Shown: piece by piece, positions 61,618 through 64,000 of the stretch
Position numbering within the stretch: position 1 is the first letter of the stretch
Layout of the letters: every line of letters begins with the position of its first letter
Assembly (NCBI GenBank): GCA_049840435.1
Contig: JASGKY010000042.1
Coordinates: 186,001-250,000 of the forward strand
Source of the DNA: JADLHS01 sp049840435
GTDB lineage: Bacteria > Verrucomicrobiota > Verrucomicrobiia > Limisphaerales > JADLHS01
Direction of reading: 5' to 3'
DNA length: 64,000 nt
Made by a program: the position numbers and the translations under genes
Notes under the pieces: generated by a model
What the model was told of the DNA's origin: nothing
Database searches by the model: none
The model's input: the letters and a program-made list of their open reading frames with translations, nothing else

Positions 61618-63093
61618 TCACAGCCCTTTCGCCACACGGCGGAAGTGATGCCCCAAGATCGCCAGCTCGATCGCCTCACGGAACTGCGCCGGGCGCTTGA
61701 TCAGTGTGCTCCAAAAGAACCGCCAGTACGCCACGCGCCCGCGATACCAGACGCCCAGCAACCAGAATGATTTCAGGAACGCGCCGAAATCCGCCCACGA
61801 CAACCGCAGGTGGGGTCGCCCAGCGGGCCGATGATGCTTCAGGAACGTCCGGATACGTTGATAATACGCCTGCGGCTCATAAAGCTGCTTCATCAAGTCG
61901 CGATAACCGGATTCGAGAAAATCGCGATTCAGCATCGGCCGAAAATTCATCGTCGCATCGGTATTATTGCCGGAACTCTTGGTCTCCAAGCGGCCTTCGC
62001 GTTGCAATCTTTGATACAACCGGGTTTTCGGCAACGCATTCAACAGGCCGACCATCGCCGTCACCACGCCGGAGCGTTGGATAAACTCGAACTGCCGCTT
62101 GAAGATGTCTTCCCGGTCGCTGTCGAACCCCACGATGAACCCGCCCATCACCTGCAAGCCGTCCCGCTGCAACGTCTGCACCGCCGCCACCAGATCGCGC
62201 CCTTGGTTCTGCACCTTGTGACACTCCGCCAGCGCAGCCGCATCCGGAGTTTCGATCCCCACGAACACCTTGCGGAAACCCGCCGCAATCATCAACGCGC
62301 GCAACTCGGCATCGTCCGCCAGATTGATCGACGCTTCCGTCAGAAAACCCAGCTCCGGCTTGGTGCGCTCGCGCCACGCGATCATTTCCCGCAACAGCTC
62401 CCGCGTCCGCACCTTGTTGCCAATAAAATTGTCATCCACCAGGAATACCATGTCTTTCCAACCCTGCTCCCGCAGGAGCTCCAGTTCTGCGATCACCTGT
62501 GCTGGCGATTTCGTCCGCGGCGTGCGCCCGTTCATCACAATGATGTCGCAAAACTCACAATCAAACGGACACCCCCGCGAGAATTGCACCGCCATCGTCA
62601 CGTATTGCTGCAGATCAATCAGATCCCAGCGTGGCACGGGCGACAATGCCATGCTCGGCCGGGTCGTCGCTTGATACATTTTTTTGACGCAACCCGCCTC
62701 CAGGTCAGCGACCAGTTGTGGCATCAATTCTTCTGCTTCCCCCAGCACAAAATGTTGAATCTCTGGAAACGACTCGTGCCCCGTCGTGAACAACGGGCCG
62801 CCTGCAATCACCCGTTTCCTTAGTGCCGCGCACCGCGCCACCACCTCGCGCACCGACGCCTCATGTACCAACATGGCACTGATCATCACCACATCGGCCC
62901 CGCGCAGATCGGCATCCGTCAACCGCGTCACGTTCAGGTCCACTACCTTGAGCGTCCACGCACGCGGCAGCAGGGCCGCGACCGTAAGCAGTCCGAGCGG
63001 CGGGAATGTGGACTTTTTGGAAACGAACCGCAGCACATGTTTGAAACTCCAGAACGTGTCCGGCGTACGCGGACTGATGAGCAGAACATTCAT
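61618..63093 (-). CDS. B12-binding radical SAM protein (DUF4070 type)
   Basis: A 491-residue enzyme starting at ATG 63093 (MNVLLISPRTPDTFWSFKHV). The N-terminal cobalamin-binding-type domain spans ~1-140, the radical SAM CxxxCxxC is in FSRGCPFDCEFCDIIVMNGR (~173), and supporting motifs are VFLVDDNFIGNKVRTRELLR, VFVGIETPDAAALAECHKVQ and MGGFIVGFDSDREDIFKRQF. A DUF4070-type C-terminal domain follows. This subgroup includes hopanoid and other unusual methylases; substrate unknown here. An ATG at 63114 would add seven residues without family support. Confidence 0.92.
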   Translation of the reverse strand: MNVLLISPRTPDTFWSFKHVLRFVSKKSTFPPLGLLTVAALLPRAWTLKVVDLNVTRLTDADLRGADVVMISAMLVHEASVREVVARCAALRKRVIAGGPLFTTGHESFPEIQHFVLGEAEELMPQLVADLEAGCVKKMYQATTRPSMALSPVPRWDLIDLQQYVTMAVQFSRGCPFDCEFCDIIVMNGRTPRTKSPAQVIAELELLREQGWKDMVFLVDDNFIGNKVRTRELLREMIAWRERTKPELGFLTEASINLADDAELRALMIAAGFRKVFVGIETPDAAALAECHKVQNQGRDLVAAVQTLQRDGLQVMGGFIVGFDSDREDIFKRQFEFIQRSGVVTAMVGLLNALPKTRLYQRLQREGRLETKSSGNNTDATMNFRPMLNRDFLESGYRDLMKQLYEPQAYYQRIRTFLKHHRPAGRPHLRLSWADFGAFLKSFWLLGVWYRGRVAYWRFFWSTLIKRPAQFREAIELAILGHHFRRVAKGL

Positions 63094-63308
63094 AACGACT
63101 TGAGCCGCGACCACAAATCTGTGGCCACGCCCCGAACCTACGGTCGTGCGCCGGAAGTCACCAAGCGCAAAAGCTCCTCCTTTTTCAAGCGTGGCTATTC
63201 AGCCGGTTAATGGTCACTTCGCGGGTGCTTCTATGCACCTGACCTTCGCGCGACGATCCGGCGGCGTTGGTATTTCTGTGTTAGATTAACCCACCAAATC
63301 CAAAGCCT

Positions 63309-63632
63309 ATGAAACGCATCTTCATTTCTCCGGACACAGCAGAGTTGGGTCTGCTCCGGAATATTTTGCAACACGCCGGGATCCGCTGTGTGGAACTCAA
63401 TGAACACCTGGCCCAAACCCTGCCTGTGACTGTGTTTCAGGCCGAGCTGTGGGTGGAGGAGGAATCCGATTACGACGAGGCCGTCGCGCTCACCCGCCAA
63501 TGGGTAAATCCCGATCCAGTGACAGGCTCGTCGTGGACTTGTTCCCGCTGCGGGGAAGAACTCGGGGCACAATTCGGCAAATGCTGGAAATGTGGCACCC
63601 GCCGGGACACGCCCCCACCGCGCCTCCACTGA
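63309..63632 (+). CDS. DUF2007 protein with zinc ribbon
   Basis: A 107-residue protein: an N-terminal DUF2007 fold (MKRIFISPDTAELGLLRNIL, then ELWVEEESDYDEAVALTRQW) followed by a C-terminal zinc ribbon with two CxxC pairs (WTCSRCGEELGAQFGKCWKC). DUF2007 proteins are thought to be small signal-transduction or PII-like modulators. The gene is divergent from the radical SAM gene with 215 bases between. Confidence 0.9.
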   Translation: MKRIFISPDTAELGLLRNILQHAGIRCVELNEHLAQTLPVTVFQAELWVEEESDYDEAVALTRQWVNPDPVTGSSWTCSRCGEELGAQFGKCWKCGTRRDTPPPRLH

Positions 63633-64000
63633 CCAAGACTTCTTGGAGCCAGGATAAACAGGATTTAATCCTGCATAATCCAGTCAATCCGGTCTGAATT
63701 AACGCGCCCCCTGTAAAATCGCGCGGCACAAATTGCCGGTTTGGGGCTGGCATCCGACTGGCTATGGAGGAATCGTCACCGAAACATAATGCGTGGAGAG
63801 GACATCACGAGGATGAAACGTGCGGTGGCCGCCCGGACTTTGTAGCCGTTTCTTCCGCCTAAAGCTGTCGCGGGTGCCGACGAGAATGCCCTCCGCACCC
63901 ACTTCTTTCCTGACACCCTCAGCGGCGCCCTAGCCCTGCGTCTGAATTGGTCGGCAACATTTTAGGATCGGAGACAAATGCCGCCGCCGCGGGATGAGGC
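63633..64000. other. Terminal region without a supported gene
   Basis: No convincing open frame enters or leaves this end. Positions 63653-63698 hold loosely repeated ATCCTG/ATCCAG-type units (with inverted AGGAT), resembling short dispersed intergenic repeats. Nothing else is recognised. Confidence 0.45.

Noticed and set aside
61810..62823. 337-codon plus-strand frame opposite the radical SAM gene
   Set aside because: It is antisense to a clear B12-radical SAM gene and His/Arg/Gln-rich.

Overview
The window looks like chromosomal DNA of a free-living, GC-rich, Gram-negative member of the Verrucomicrobiota, probably near the Pedosphaera/Limisphaera branch. This is inferred from family content: several prepilin-like proteins with the GFTLIE...H-X9-DG architecture, a PEP-CTERM protein, a very long LamG/Ig-type secreted protein, an exported lactonase and a TIM-barrel lipoprotein, and a GH43 glycosidase. 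There is no rRNA, tRNA, CRISPR array, prophage or plasmid backbone that I can see. Most genes are ordinary housekeeping or envelope genes; the accessory signal lies in repeats, one giant gene and one very large surface gene.

Layout. 1-6856 (minus): a single open frame of at least 2285 codons that leaves the window. It has two homologous ~850-residue halves, and a membrane plus type IV pilin-like module is embedded between them. 7192-10181: a nickel-pincer cofactor region with a small His-rich membrane protein, larB and a very His-rich larC. A REP-associated tyrosine transposase (RAYT) flanked by inverted REP elements sits exactly between larB and larC. 10199-11865: an unknown small gene and ribBA. 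11872-15363 (minus): a prepilin-like protein and a three-gene envelope cluster of unknown role. 15657-20724: mtnP, an exported lactonase, a phosphoribosyltransferase, a purple-acid-phosphatase-like enzyme and a TIM-barrel lipoprotein. 20815-25910 (minus): a MoxR / DUF58 / transglutaminase operon. 26085-29896: nagB, folA, a LolA-like exported protein, a YebC-family regulator and a hydroxypyruvate-isomerase-like enzyme. 29937-31849: two tandem prepilin-like genes. 32065-40189: one very large LamG/Ig/cadherin-like/PKD surface protein, now broken into pieces. 40244-41540 (minus): lysA, frameshifted. 41814-47316: a response regulator, a sodium:solute symporter, a tRNA-dihydrouridine synthase, an AIM24 protein, a lipoprotein and an HlyD-type adaptor. 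47324-49857 (minus): a TerC, small-protein, HPF and YugP-like stress or membrane set. 49951-52928: a LysR (NhaR-like) regulator and an ABC-2 exporter. 52938-54789 (minus): an M4 metallopeptidase with an emfourin-like inhibitor gene. 55366-59390: a DUF983 protein, an RlmI-like methyltransferase, a PTS IIA protein and argS. 59624-63632: a frameshifted PEP-CTERM protein, a GH43 enzyme, a B12-radical SAM protein and a DUF2007 protein.

Working together. LarB, LarC and the His-rich membrane protein point to nickel handling for a LarA-type cofactor, although larA and larE are not in the window. The MoxR/DUF58/transglutaminase genes are a standard envelope set. The HlyD adaptor and the ABC-2 ATPase/permease pair probably form one exporter although 3.5 kb separates them. 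The M4 peptidase and emfourin form a plausible protease-inhibitor pair.

Caveat. At least six single-base frame breaks interrupt otherwise well-preserved genes (about 31120, 33271, 33436, 36714, 40517, 60041), and a seventh is suspected near 30580. One lies in lysA, normally an essential gene. This argues for indel errors in the assembly at least as much as for real decay. All calls rest on reading the sequence and on knowledge of protein families; no database search was run.
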